Shown here: piece by piece, positions 19,305-29,582 of the stretch
Layout of the letters: the number at the start of each line of letters is the position of its first letter
Numbering within the stretch: position 1 is the stretch's first letter
Origin: CAZNMF01 sp964573795
Lineage (GTDB): Bacteria; Acidobacteriota; Vicinamibacteria; Vicinamibacterales; SCN-69-37
Length of the DNA: 64,000 bases
Direction: 5' to 3'
Assembly (NCBI GenBank): GCA_964573795.1
Contig: CAZNMF010000049.1
Location: 1 to 64,000, forward strand
Program-made: the position numbers and the translations under genes
The notes under the pieces: model-generated
The model's input: the letters and a program-made list of their open reading frames with translations, nothing else
The model's database searches: none
What the model was told of the DNA's origin: nothing

Positions 19305-19790
19305 GTGCCCGTCATGCCTGTGCTCGATCGCTCGTCCGCTCGCACGCTCGTCGAGTCGTGGCGCCACGCCGGCCGCCGCGTCGTGTTCACGAATGGCGTG
19401 TTCGATCTGCTGCACCCGGGGCACGTCCGCTACCTGCAGGCCGCGCGGGCCCAGGGCGACGCGCTCATCGTCGCGGTGAACTCCGATCGATCGGCGCGCG
19501 GCAACAAGGGGCCGGAGCGGCCGGTCACACCGGAACGGGAGCGCGCCGAGATCGTCGCGGCACTCGACTGCGTCGACGCCGCCGTCATCTTCGACGAGCC
19601 GACGCCCGACGCGATCGTGAAAGCCATTCAGCCTGACGTGCTGGTCAAAGGCGCGGACTGGGCGGCGGATCAGATTGTCGGCCGCGACACGGTCGAGGCT
19701 CGCGGCGGCATCGTCGTCCGCGTGCCGATCGAGCCGGGCTGGTCGACGACTTCGATCCTCCAGAAGATTCAACGTACCTCGCAGCCGTGA
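19305..19790 (+). CDS. rfaE2: D-glycero-beta-D-manno-heptose 1-phosphate adenylyltransferase (HldE C-domain type)
   Basis: This 161-residue nucleotidyltransferase has VVFTNGVFDLLHPGHVRYLQ at 26-45 (HxGH motif HPGH), ALIVAVNSDRSARGNKGPER, and the C-terminal VPIEPGWSTTSILQKI. It matches the stand-alone C-terminal half of HldE, which makes ADP-heptose for LPS. The kinase half is not in the window. GTG 19305 and ATG 19314 are possible starts. It overlaps mfd by 4 bp. Confidence 0.88.
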   Translation: MPVMPVLDRSSARTLVESWRHAGRRVVFTNGVFDLLHPGHVRYLQAARAQGDALIVAVNSDRSARGNKGPERPVTPERERAEIVAALDCVDAAVIFDEPTPDAIVKAIQPDVLVKGADWAADQIVGRDTVEARGGIVVRVPIEPGWSTTSILQKIQRTSQP

Positions 19791-22700
19791 TCGGTTCGTC
19801 CTCGTCTCTCGCGTTTCGCTCGCTGCTGAAGTCCGCGGCGCATCGTGCCGGTCTGGATCGGTCCGCCCCCGAGACGACGGGCCTCACGCCGCAGGCGCTC
19901 GCCTGGCATGCCGCCGTCCTCGCGCAGGAGACGCCGATCCTGCTCGTCGTGCCGACGGACGCCGATGTCGAGCAGGTGGTCGCCGATGCGCGGCTGTTTC
20001 TCAGCGTCCTCCTGGGCCTGTCCGATCGCGACGTGGAGGACGCCGTCCTCGGGTGCCCATCGCAGGAAGTCGATCCCTATCGCGGGCTCGCGCCACACCT
20101 CGAGGTCGCGTCAGCGCGCGCGCGCGCGTTGTTCGCGCTCGCCTCCGGCAGCGCGAAGCTCGTGGTCGTCTCGGCGCGCGCGTTGCTGCCGAAGCTCAGC
20201 GATCCCGAACGTTTCGCCCGCGCCGGCATCTCGCTGCATGCCGGCGTGGAGATCGCACCGCAGGACCTGGGCGATCGGCTGGCCGTCGCGGGCTTTGCGC
20301 CGGAAGATCCCGTCGACGAGCACGGCGAGCTCTGCGTGCGCGGCGGCGTCGTCGATTTCTATCCCGCGTCCGAGACGACGCCGATCCGCCTCGAGTTCAT
20401 CGGCGACATCGTCGAGTCGATCCGCCGCTTCGACAGCGCGACACAGCGATCGCTCGCGGCAATCGATCGCGTCACGATCGCGCCGCAGCGCGAGCTGTTG
20501 CCGGATCCCGTGCGGCCGGACGATCCGGCGGCCGCGGATCGATCCGCCACGATCGTCGACTACGCGCGCCGCGCTCGCGCGCAGGTCATCGTCTTCGAGC
20601 CAGACGACGTCGCCGAGCGTGGAAGCAGCCTCGAGCGCCAGTGGCGGCAGTCGGCCGAGGACGCCGCGGCCCGTCATCCGTCGGCCCTGCCGTACGAGTC
20701 GATCGCGGCGGATTGGGAGCTCGTCACGACGTGGCTGTCGCGCGCGCATCGCGTGAGCGCGCTGGCCATCGACGAGTCGCGGGAGTCGGCGCACATCGCC
20801 AGCGTGCCGGCGCTGGAATATCGCGGCCGGATCGGCGATTGGGCCGCCGAGATCCGCCAGGCGCGCGAGCGCGGCGAGACGGTCGTGTTCGTCTCCGCCA
20901 CGCCCGGGCGCGCCGAGCGCATCATCGAGATTCTCGCCGACTACGAAGTGCGGGCGCGCGCGGTGCGCGAGGCCGACGATCTCGCCAATGCGGCCGTGCT
21001 CGTCGCCACGGGCCGTCTGTCGCGCGGCTTCCACCTGCCGTCGGGCGGGATTCTCTTCTTTGCCGAGACCGATCTCTTCGAGGAAGAGCGCCGCGTGCAC
21101 GAGCGCCGCCGCGCGTCGACGCGCAGCTTTTTCTCCGACTTCCGCGATCTGAAGATCGGCGATCTCGTCGTCCACGTCGACAACGGCATCGGACGATTCG
21201 TCGGCCTCAAACGGCTGACGGTCACGCCCGGCCAGCCGCCGCAGGAGTTCATGGAGCTGCGGTACGCCGGCGAGGACAAGCTCTTCGTTCCGCTCGAGCG
21301 GCTCGATCTCGTCCAGAAGTACACGGGCGGCGCGGCGCCGGCGCTCGACAAGCTCGGCGGCACGACGTGGGAGAAGGCGAAGACGCGCGTCAAGAAGGCG
21401 ATGCGCGACATGGCCGAAGAGCTGCTGAAGCTCTACGCGGCGCGCAAGGCCGTGGCGGGACACGCCTTCAGCCCGGACTCGCACTGGCAGCAGGAGTTCG
21501 CCGACGCCTTCGAGTACGACCTCACGTCCGATCAGCAATCGGCGATCGCCGACATCACGCGCGACATGGAGTCGACGACGCCGATGGACCGGCTGCTGTG
21601 CGGCGACGTCGGCTATGGCAAGACCGAGGTCGCGATGCGCGCGGCGTTCAAGGCCGTCATCGACGGCAAGCAGGTCGCGTTCCTCGCGCCGACCACGGTG
21701 CTCGCGTTTCAGCACGCGCGGACGTTGAAGGAGCGGTTCGCCGGTTTTCCCGTGCGGATCGACATGGTCAGCCGCTTCAGATCGAAACAGGAGCAGCAGG
21801 AGATCCTCGAGCAGGTCTCGCGTGGCCAGATCGACATCATCGTCGGCACGCACCGGCTGCTGTCGAAGGACGTCGCGTTCCGCGATCTCGGCCTGCTGGT
21901 CGTCGACGAAGAGCAGCGATTCGGCGTCGCGCACAAGGAGCGCATCAAGCAGCTCCGCAAGCGCGTCGACGTGCTGACGATGACGGCGACGCCCATTCCG
22001 CGCACGCTGAACATGTCGCTCGTCGGCATTCGCGACATGTCCGTGATCGAGACGCCGCCGCGCGATCGGCTGGCGATCCAGACGCAGGTCGCCAAGTTCG
22101 ACACGGAGGTCATCACGCGCGCGATCCGCACCGAGCTCGAGCGCGGCGGACAGGTGTACTTCGTCCACAACCGCGTCGAGTCGATCTACTCGATGGCGAA
22201 CCTCGTCGGCCGGCTCGTGCCCGAGGCGCGGCTCGTCGTCGGCCACGGGCAGATGGGCGACGACGCCCTCGAGAAGGTGATGGTCGACTTCGTCTCGCAC
22301 CAGTTCGACGTGCTGATTGCGACGACCATCGTCGAAAACGGGCTCGACATCCCGAACGCGAACACGATCGTCATCAATCGCGCGGATCGCTACGGCCTCG
22401 CGCAGCTCTATCAGCTTCGCGGCCGCGTCGGCCGCGCCGATCGCCGGGCGTACGCGTATCTGCTGATTCCGGCGGAGCAGACGTTGTCGCCGATCGCGCG
22501 CCGGCGGCTGGCGGCGATTCGCGAGTTCAGCGATCTCGGCAGCGGGTTCCGCATCGCGGCGCTGGATTTGGAGATCCGCGGCGCGGGTAATCTGCTCGGC
22601 GGACAGCAGAGCGGCCACATCGAGGCCGTCGGCTTCGACATGTACACGAAGCTCCTCGATCAGACGATCCGCGAGCTGAAGGGCGAGGACCTGGAAGACG

Positions 22701-23350
22701 AGCGCCGCGCGGCCGTCAATCTGCGGCTCGACCTGCGCGTCGACGAGCACTACGTGCCGGACACGAACCAGCGCCTCATGGTCTACCGGCGGCTGGCGAG
22801 CGCGAGGACGCTCGACGAGGTGTCGAGTGCCGTCGACGAGACGCGCGACCGCTACGGCCCGCCGCCGGCGTCGGTGCAGCATCTCGCGGAGTACGCGCGC
22901 GTGCGCGTGCTGGCCGATCGCATCGGCGTCGAGACCCTCGACCGCGAGGGCCAGATCGTGACCATGAGATTCAGGCCGGACGCGAAGGTCGAGCCGGGCG
23001 TGCTGGCGCGGCTGCTGCAGACGCGCGGCGACCTCGCCCTTGTGCCTCCTGTCGTGCTCCGACTCGATCTGTCGAAGCCCGCTGCGGCGCCGTCAGGGCC
23101 GCCCAGTCGTCCGAGGGTGCCGACGGCCGGACGGCTCGTCCCCGCGTCGAAGACACCGAAGAGCCGCGAGCCCGAGACCATCCCGGCCGAGTCCTGGTGG
23201 GCGACTCGCGCGACGGCGAAGGTCGAGCCAGGCTTCACGCGCGGAGAAATTCTCGCGGAGGCGCCGCCCGATCCGGCAGCCCCAGGCGGGCTCTTCGAGC
23301 GGCTGGGTGACGTGCTGAATCAGTTGAGCCAGGCGCTCGTTACGGGCTAA
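19787..23350 (+). CDS. mfd: Transcription-repair coupling factor Mfd
   Basis: Mfd removes stalled RNA polymerase and recruits UvrA. The 1187-residue product has the UvrB-like N-terminal part. The RNA-polymerase-interaction region starts near 458 (DLVVHVDNGIGRFVGLKRL). The SF2 translocase has Walker A GDVGYGKTE near 606-614, VVDEEQRFG near 705 and TIVENGLDIPNANTIVINRA. A C-terminal TRCF domain and an extra Pro/Ser-rich tail follow. It starts with GTG overlapping the preceding stop. Confidence 0.97.
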   Translation: MIGSSSSLAFRSLLKSAAHRAGLDRSAPETTGLTPQALAWHAAVLAQETPILLVVPTDADVEQVVADARLFLSVLLGLSDRDVEDAVLGCPSQEVDPYRGLAPHLEVASARARALFALASGSAKLVVVSARALLPKLSDPERFARAGISLHAGVEIAPQDLGDRLAVAGFAPEDPVDEHGELCVRGGVVDFYPASETTPIRLEFIGDIVESIRRFDSATQRSLAAIDRVTIAPQRELLPDPVRPDDPAAADRSATIVDYARRARAQVIVFEPDDVAERGSSLERQWRQSAEDAAARHPSALPYESIAADWELVTTWLSRAHRVSALAIDESRESAHIASVPALEYRGRIGDWAAEIRQARERGETVVFVSATPGRAERIIEILADYEVRARAVREADDLANAAVLVATGRLSRGFHLPSGGILFFAETDLFEEERRVHERRRASTRSFFSDFRDLKIGDLVVHVDNGIGRFVGLKRLTVTPGQPPQEFMELRYAGEDKLFVPLERLDLVQKYTGGAAPALDKLGGTTWEKAKTRVKKAMRDMAEELLKLYAARKAVAGHAFSPDSHWQQEFADAFEYDLTSDQQSAIADITRDMESTTPMDRLLCGDVGYGKTEVAMRAAFKAVIDGKQVAFLAPTTVLAFQHARTLKERFAGFPVRIDMVSRFRSKQEQQEILEQVSRGQIDIIVGTHRLLSKDVAFRDLGLLVVDEEQRFGVAHKERIKQLRKRVDVLTMTATPIPRTLNMSLVGIRDMSVIETPPRDRLAIQTQVAKFDTEVITRAIRTELERGGQVYFVHNRVESIYSMANLVGRLVPEARLVVGHGQMGDDALEKVMVDFVSHQFDVLIATTIVENGLDIPNANTIVINRADRYGLAQLYQLRGRVGRADRRAYAYLLIPAEQTLSPIARRRLAAIREFSDLGSGFRIAALDLEIRGAGNLLGGQQSGHIEAVGFDMYTKLLDQTIRELKGEDLEDERRAAVNLRLDLRVDEHYVPDTNQRLMVYRRLASARTLDEVSSAVDETRDRYGPPPASVQHLAEYARVRVLADRIGVETLDREGQIVTMRFRPDAKVEPGVLARLLQTRGDLALVPPVVLRLDLSKPAAAPSGPPSRPRVPTAGRLVPASKTPKSREPETIPAESWWATRATAKVEPGFTRGEILAEAPPDPAAPGGLFERLGDVLNQLSQALVTG

Positions 23351-23399
23351 GATCTTGATTCTGCGTCAGTTGTCGACGCGGCAGTGGAGTAGGGATCCA

Positions 23400-24644
23400 A
23401 TGAGAACGTGGCCGGCACTCGTCGTCACCGCCGTCTTCGCGAGCGCCGTGTCGCTGGCCGCGCAGGCGCCTGCTCAGACGCCGTCGACTCCGCCGGCCGC
23501 ACCGCCGCCTGCGTCGCCCGCGCCAACACCGGCGCCCGAGGCACCGTCGTCCACGGCAGCGCCGAGCGCAGAGCCTGCGGCGAGCACGGCCGCGGCGTCG
23601 ACCTCGTCGGCGCCGAAGAGCGCGATCGTCGAGCGCGTCCTCGTGCGCGTGAACGGCGAGATCCTCACGCAGTCGCAGCTCACGCAGCGGCAGATTCAGG
23701 CCCTTCGCGACATGGATCCTGCCAAGCGCAACGACGCCAACCTCGAGGCGACGGTCGCCGAGATCACGCCCGACCTGCTCGTGACGGCCGTCGACGAGCT
23801 CCTGCTCGTCCAGCGCGGCCGCGAGATGGGCGTGAAGTTCACCGACGATCAGTTCAAGGACGCGCTCGACAACATCAAGAAGGACAACAAGCTCGACGAT
23901 GAGGCGTTCAAGGCAGCGTTGAAACAGGAGGGGCTGACGCTCGACGAGCTGCGGCAGCAGCTCGAGAAGACGTTCCTGATCCGCGCCGTCCAGCAGCGCG
24001 AGATCGGCCCGAGCATGTCCGTCACGCAGGAAGAGCAGCGCCAGTACTACGAGAAGCACAAGGCCGATTTCATGACGCCGCTCACGGTGACGCTGCGCGA
24101 GATTCTCGTCACCGTGCCGACCGCCAACCAGCGCGGCCAGACCGTGTTCAGCGTGGCGTCCGACAACGCCGCCAAGGCCAAGATCGAGGCGCTGCGCGCG
24201 CGCGCCGTCGCGGGCGAGGACTTCGTCGCGCTCGTGAACGAGGCATCCGAGTCGTCGACGAAGGCGTCGGGCGGGCTCATCGGTCCCGTGAATTTCGCCG
24301 ATCTCACGACCGCGCTGCAGGACGCGGTGAACGCCCTGCAGCCCGGCGGCGTCACGCCGCCGCTGCGCGGGACGCGCGGCTATCAGATCTTCAAGCTGGA
24401 GACGCGATCGACGCCGGAGCTGCGGCCGTTCGACGCCGTCCGCCCGGAGATCGAGCGCGCGATTCGCGACGAGCGGATCGATCCCGAGACGCAGAAGATG
24501 CTGGCGCGCCTGCGCACGCAGGCGGTCATCGAGTGGAAGGACGACAGCTTCAAGGCGATGTACGAGAAGCAGATCGCCAAGCAGGCCGCGTCGGCCGCGA
24601 CGCCGTCGTCATCGTCATCGGCGCCGGCTCCGGTCGACAAGTGA
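23400..24644 (+). CDS. Periplasmic SurA-like peptidyl-prolyl isomerase
   Basis: The 414-residue product has a signal peptide (MRTWPALVVTAVFASAVSLAAQ), then a Pro/Ala/Ser-rich linker to about 75. The SurA N-domain follows (RVLVRVNGEILTQSQLTQRQ), then a parvulin domain at about 225-330 (TVTLREILVTV, ASGGLIGPVNFADLT). It should help fold outer-membrane proteins. ATG 23400 is chosen because it starts the signal peptide. It overlaps the dus gene by 4 bp (GTGA). Confidence 0.9.
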   Translation: MRTWPALVVTAVFASAVSLAAQAPAQTPSTPPAAPPPASPAPTPAPEAPSSTAAPSAEPAASTAAASTSSAPKSAIVERVLVRVNGEILTQSQLTQRQIQALRDMDPAKRNDANLEATVAEITPDLLVTAVDELLLVQRGREMGVKFTDDQFKDALDNIKKDNKLDDEAFKAALKQEGLTLDELRQQLEKTFLIRAVQQREIGPSMSVTQEEQRQYYEKHKADFMTPLTVTLREILVTVPTANQRGQTVFSVASDNAAKAKIEALRARAVAGEDFVALVNEASESSTKASGGLIGPVNFADLTTALQDAVNALQPGGVTPPLRGTRGYQIFKLETRSTPELRPFDAVRPEIERAIRDERIDPETQKMLARLRTQAVIEWKDDSFKAMYEKQIAKQAASAATPSSSSSAPAPVDK

Positions 24645-25684
24645 AGATCGGCGCCGTCTCGATCGAACATCCCGTCGCGCTGGCGCCGATGGCCGGCATG
24701 ACGGACACCGCGTTCCGCCGCCTCGTCAAGCGCAAGGGCGGATGCGGTCTCGTCGTGACCGAAATGGTCAGCTCCGAGGGCCTCGTGCGCGGGATCGATC
24801 GCACGCTCGAGTACGCGGAGTACACCGAGGAAGAGCGCCCAGTCTCGATCCAGATCTTCGGCGGCGATCCCGCCGTGATGGCCGACGCCGCGCAGGTCGT
24901 CGAAGGCATGGGCGCGGACATCGTCGACATCAACATGGGATGTCCGGTCCCGAAGATCGCCAAGCACAACGCCGGATGCAGTCTGATGCGCGAGCCAGAG
25001 CACGCGGCGAGTGTCGTGCGCGCGATGGCCAAGGCGGTCAAGATTCCCGTGACCGTCAAGATGCGTGCGGGCTGGAACGAGCACGAGATCAACGCGCCCA
25101 CGCTGGCGCGCATGGCGCAGGACGCCGGCGCCGCCGCGCTCGCCGTCCACGGACGCACGGCCGCCCAGTCGTACACGGGCGAGTCGGACTGGACGCTGAT
25201 CGAACGCGTCGCGGCCGCGGTGTCGATTCCGGTGTTCGGATCGGGCGATTGCGTCCTGCCCGACGACGTCGTTTCGCGCCTCGCGAGCGGACGCGTGGCA
25301 GGGGTGCTCGTCGGCCGCGGTGCGCTCCGCAATCCCTGGATCTTCAGCCAGGCCGCAAGCGCGATCGACGGCGGCCTGCCCTCGGCGGTTTCGCTCGCGG
25401 AGCGAGGCCGGTTCCTGCTCGACTATGTCGACCTGCTGCTCGCCGAGCGCGTTGCCGAGAGCGACGGGTTCAGGCACTCGGCTCCAGGGCATGCACCGGC
25501 GCCGCCGGCGGCGGCCAGGGGCCGCGAACGCTGGGTGATCAACAAGCTCCGTGCGTTGGGATCCTGGTATACGAAGGGGCTCGACGGCGGAAGCCAGCTT
25601 CGGGTCGCCATCAACAGCGCCGAGTCAATCGAGGCGCTGCGCTCGATCATCGGCAGCTTCTTCATGAACGAAGCCGCTGCATAG
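24641..25684 (+). CDS. dus: tRNA-dihydrouridine synthase (DusB-like)
   Basis: Dus enzymes reduce uridines in tRNA using FMN. From GTG 24641 the product is 347 residues. It has VALAPMAGMTDTAFR, VDINMGCPVPKIAKHNAGC (catalytic-Cys region), VKMRAGWNEHE, LAVHGRTAAQSYTG and PVFGSGD, the TIM-barrel motif series. An Ala/Pro-rich insert lies near 280. The start is set by motif spacing and by the overlap with the SurA-like stop. Confidence 0.93.
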   Translation: MKIGAVSIEHPVALAPMAGMTDTAFRRLVKRKGGCGLVVTEMVSSEGLVRGIDRTLEYAEYTEEERPVSIQIFGGDPAVMADAAQVVEGMGADIVDINMGCPVPKIAKHNAGCSLMREPEHAASVVRAMAKAVKIPVTVKMRAGWNEHEINAPTLARMAQDAGAAALAVHGRTAAQSYTGESDWTLIERVAAAVSIPVFGSGDCVLPDDVVSRLASGRVAGVLVGRGALRNPWIFSQAASAIDGGLPSAVSLAERGRFLLDYVDLLLAERVAESDGFRHSAPGHAPAPPAAARGRERWVINKLRALGSWYTKGLDGGSQLRVAINSAESIEALRSIIGSFFMNEAAA

Positions 25685-25685
25685 G

Positions 25686-26042
25686 TCAAAAGGCCAATTT
25701 GTTGGCCGCGTCAGCGGCATCAACGTCGACCCACTCGACTTCAGAGACGATGGCGCGCTCGCAGTACTCCCAAAACAATCGTCCCAGCACTTCGTGCTTG
25801 GGGTCGTTCAGGTAGCCGACAAGTCCTTCGGCGCCATCAAATTCGAGCACGGCTGCGTATTTGTAGGTCGTGTCACCAAGCGACCTGCCATATCCAGGAT
25901 CGATCTCGACTCTGCGTCCAACCGAGAGCCGCCTGACCGTCTCGATAGACCTGCACGTCTCAATCACGGATTGGGCAAATGCCAATTTCTGAGACTGATC
26001 CAGTCCGGCCTTTGGCTCGAAGAGCACGATGTGCGCAATCAT
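25686..26042 (-). CDS. Dabb (stress-responsive alpha/beta-barrel) domain protein
   Basis: The 118-residue product starts MIAHIVLFEPKAG and has SVGRRVEIDPGYGRSLGDTT followed by YKYAAVLEFDGAEGLVGYLN. This is the ferredoxin-like Dabb pattern. The role of such proteins is mostly unknown. It is the last gene of a minus-strand run with the 133-residue protein (4-bp overlap at 26039-26042) and the NtrC-type regulator, and it ends one base after the convergent dus gene. Confidence 0.8.
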   Translation of the reverse strand: MIAHIVLFEPKAGLDQSQKLAFAQSVIETCRSIETVRRLSVGRRVEIDPGYGRSLGDTTYKYAAVLEFDGAEGLVGYLNDPKHEVLGRLFWEYCERAIVSEVEWVDVDAADAANKLAF

Positions 26043-26440
26043 CGGGATCGCTTGGGGCCGCGCGACTGCGGCGGGCGACGGGGAGGCCGGCGCTGGCCGT
26101 CACCAGCGTCACTGGTCTTCGCGGAGATCAGGCGGCGTTTGAAGCGCGCGCGCTTCTCGTCGCGCGTGAGTTTGTACTTGGCTCGTGGATCGACATGAGC
26201 GCCGCCTGGCCGCCATTCGCGATCCCGCGCCGCGCTCGCCCGTCGTCGTGCCGCGAACGCGTCGTCGGCTGCCTGCGGCGAGTCCCAGAATCGCCCGCGA
26301 TCGAACCACTTGAGTGCCACGTTCGGCTGCGTGCGCTGGAGCTGACGGAGCGTCGGCAGCAGATCCTCGGCCCGTCTCGCGCGAAAAGCCGTCGGCTGCG
26401 CGCCCGCGACGATCACCCAGCAGCAGAATCGCTTCGTCAT
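26039..26440 (-). CDS. Small unknown protein downstream of the NtrC-type regulator
   Basis: This 133-residue product begins MTKRFCCWVIVAGAQPTAFR. A short globular part with LLPTLRQLQRTQPNVALKWF and RGRFWDSP follows, then a long, very basic, probably disordered tail rich in Arg/Lys/Pro. I do not recognise a family. It starts three bases after the regulator's stop and overlaps the Dabb gene by 4 bp, so it is probably in the same transcript. The basic tail could bind nucleic acid, but this is only a guess. Confidence 0.65.
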   Translation of the reverse strand: MTKRFCCWVIVAGAQPTAFRARRAEDLLPTLRQLQRTQPNVALKWFDRGRFWDSPQAADDAFAARRRASAARDREWRPGGAHVDPRAKYKLTRDEKRARFKRRLISAKTSDAGDGQRRPPRRPPQSRGPKRSR

Positions 26441-26443
26441 CGC

Positions 26444-27829
<1,386 letters not shown>

Positions 27830-28009
27830 GAAAGCGACGGTATCTTGACACGAAGCGCGGGCCGAATCGAGGGTGAGGCCTGCGGCGGAGTCGCCGCCAG
27901 GAGGCAGCCAGTTAAAGTCACCGTCGAACGTCGCCGATATTGTGGGTGAACGCGCCCTCGGGCGCGCGGCCGAGTGCACAACCTCCCTCGGCCGCTGGAT
28001 GGGTGAGCG

Positions 28010-28231
28010 ATGCTGCTAGAACGAAAGACCGTATCGATTCCGCGGGCGTGCGAGCTGGTCGGTGTCAGCCGCCGCACCATTTACAACTGGATCGCCGGGG
28101 GCAAGGTGCAGTACGTCCGGACAGCCGGCGGTTCCGTCCGTATTTTCGAGGACACGCTCTGGCGTAATCCGGACGCCTCGAACGACGAGCAGGGAGCGGC
28201 CTGGACGCAGCGACTCAGTCGTGGCGCCTGA
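28010..28231 (+). CDS. Excisionase/MerR-like helix-turn-helix protein
   Basis: This 73-residue protein is essentially one winged HTH: RACELVGVSRRTIYNWIAGG then KVQYVRTAGGSVRIF. This is the pattern of AlpA/excisionase-type DNA-binding domains, often found outside phages too. It diverges from the NtrC-type gene across 180 bp that contain the hairpin GCGCCC/GGGCGC at 27952-27965. Its stop overlaps the next small gene by 11 bp. No integrase is nearby, so a regulatory role is more likely than excision. Confidence 0.8.
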   Translation: MLLERKTVSIPRACELVGVSRRTIYNWIAGGKVQYVRTAGGSVRIFEDTLWRNPDASNDEQGAAWTQRLSRGA

Positions 28232-28466
28232 CCCATCGACGGCACCGCCATCGCCTCTCGATCCCGCTGCGCTGTCGCAGGTCTTTCACCGGCTGAACAA
28301 CCAGCTCGGTGTGATCCTCGCGAACGCCGAGCTGCTCGAAGCTCGTCTGACCGAAGACACCCAGCGCGCCAGGGCCAGCCAAGTGGTCTCCGGCGCGCTG
28401 GAAGCGATCTCGGCGATTCAGGATCTCCGACGGATCGTCGGCCTGAACAACCCGGCCAACCGCTAG
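28221..28466 (+). CDS. Tiny stand-alone histidine-kinase dimerisation (DHp)-like protein
   Basis: From GTG 28221 the product is 81 residues: a Pro-rich start, then SQVFHRLNNQLGVILANAELL and a second helix AISAIQDLRRIVG. HRLNNQLGVILANAELL closely resembles the H-box helix of HisKA domains (H-E-L-N-N type), with the histidine retained, but there is no ATPase domain. It overlaps the HTH gene by 11 bp. It could be a phosphotransfer module or a dimerisation partner. The start is tentative. Confidence 0.6.
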   Translation: MAPDPSTAPPSPLDPAALSQVFHRLNNQLGVILANAELLEARLTEDTQRARASQVVSGALEAISAIQDLRRIVGLNNPANR

Positions 28467-28492
28467 CGCCCATGTCGGCGCGATGACAACCC

Positions 28493-28506
28493 TGACAGCC
28501 CTGTCA
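28493..28506. promoter_or_regulatory. 14-bp palindrome, possible operator
   Basis: TGACAG-CC-CTGTCA is a perfect inverted repeat, 27 bp after the DHp-like gene and about 200 bp before the sigma-factor gene. The remainder of this 239-bp gap shows no gene. It may be an operator, but there is only one copy. Confidence 0.3.
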
Positions 28507-28705
28507 ATCGGCCGACACCAAACGGCCGGGATGTTCGCGCCGCTTCACGGCAATTCACAGTCCATCAGCAGACGCTAACTGACGCTCGGAAAGCGATTTA
28601 GGGGCACTTGATTCCTCGCGTGGCTTCCGGCGCCTCACCCGATTTTCACATGGCATCGCTGTTGCCTTGGTGACTGGTCCCGGCCGTGTGCCGGAGGAGG
28701 TCTCA

Positions 28706-29521
28706 ATGCAACGCGTGCCCTTGGCGGCATCTGAACAGCGGCGGGTCGAAGCGGGTCTCCCGTTCGTCGAGTCGCTGGCCCGACGCATGGCGTCGACCAT
28801 GCCGCACTCGATCGACCTGGGCGATCTCGTGCAGGACGGCGTGCTCGGGCTGATCGACGCCGCGCACCGCTTCGACGAGGCGCGCGGGATCAAGTTCGAG
28901 ACGTTCGCCGAGCGCCGCGTCCGCGGGGCGATGATCGACGCGCTGCGCCGGGACGCGTGGCCGCGCGGCGTCCGCCGCGTCCGCCGCGAGCTCGAGGCCG
29001 CGCGCGAGCAGTTGCGTCGCGAGCTCGGCGCCGAGCCGACGATTGCCGACCTCGCGCGCCGCGTCGGCGCCGACGAGGCGCAGTTGGAGCGCACGATCGT
29101 CCGCATCAGCACCATCGAGTCCACCTCACCGCTGGCCAATCTCGAGACGATGGACAGCTCGACGCTGCCGCCGGTGCTCGTGCCGAGCGAGCCCGTGTCG
29201 CCGGAACGGCTGTTCGAGCAGAGTCAGACGCGCGAGCGCGTCCGCGCCGCGCTGGTGCAGCTTCCCCCGCGCGAGCGGCGGATCCTGTCGCTCTACTATT
29301 TCGGCGATGCGACGATGAAGCAGATCGGCCAGGAGATCGGCGTCAACGAATCGCGCGTCTCGCAGCTGCACGCGCGCGCCATTCAGCGCCTGCGCCGCCT
29401 GCTGACCGCGCCGGCGCGCACCGAGCCCGTCAAGGGGCCGCGCCTGGTCGCGAAGACGACGCGGCAGAAGTATCCGGTCGCGCGCCCGCGTCCGGCCGTG
29501 CTGCCGAGCCGCGCCGCGTAG
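28706..29521 (+). CDS. FliA/WhiG-type alternative sigma factor
   Basis: The 271-residue protein has sigma region 2 (LPFVESLARRMAS, DLVQDGVLGLIDAAHRFD, FETFAERRVRGAMIDALRRD), region 3 (ELGAEPTIADLARRVG) and region 4 (LPPRERRILSLYYFGDATMK, IGVNESRVSQLHARAIQRL). This is the layout of group 3 sigma-28 factors. The start is fixed by a strong Shine-Dalgarno GGAGGAGG at 28693-28700. No flagellar genes are in the window, so the regulon is unknown. A basic tail follows region 4. Confidence 0.92.
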   Translation: MQRVPLAASEQRRVEAGLPFVESLARRMASTMPHSIDLGDLVQDGVLGLIDAAHRFDEARGIKFETFAERRVRGAMIDALRRDAWPRGVRRVRRELEAAREQLRRELGAEPTIADLARRVGADEAQLERTIVRISTIESTSPLANLETMDSSTLPPVLVPSEPVSPERLFEQSQTRERVRAALVQLPPRERRILSLYYFGDATMKQIGQEIGVNESRVSQLHARAIQRLRRLLTAPARTEPVKGPRLVAKTTRQKYPVARPRPAVLPSRAA

Positions 29522-29582
29522 GGCCGCGCGACCGGCGTCCAACATCGAACACGACCGCCGAGGCGGATCGGTCGAATCGACG

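Noticed and set aside
20111..22882. Minus-strand open frame of about 920 codons inside mfd
   Set aside because: Antisense to a clear Mfd reading and composed mostly of Arg, Asp and Leu without motifs.
28010..28231. Excisionase-like gene considered as part of a prophage or integrative element
   Set aside because: No integrase, attachment repeat, phage gene or tRNA target lies nearby; the surrounding genes are chromosomal regulators.
28706..29521. Sigma-28 factor as evidence for a flagellar cluster
   Set aside because: No flagellar or chemotaxis gene occurs in the window; the factor may control another regulon.
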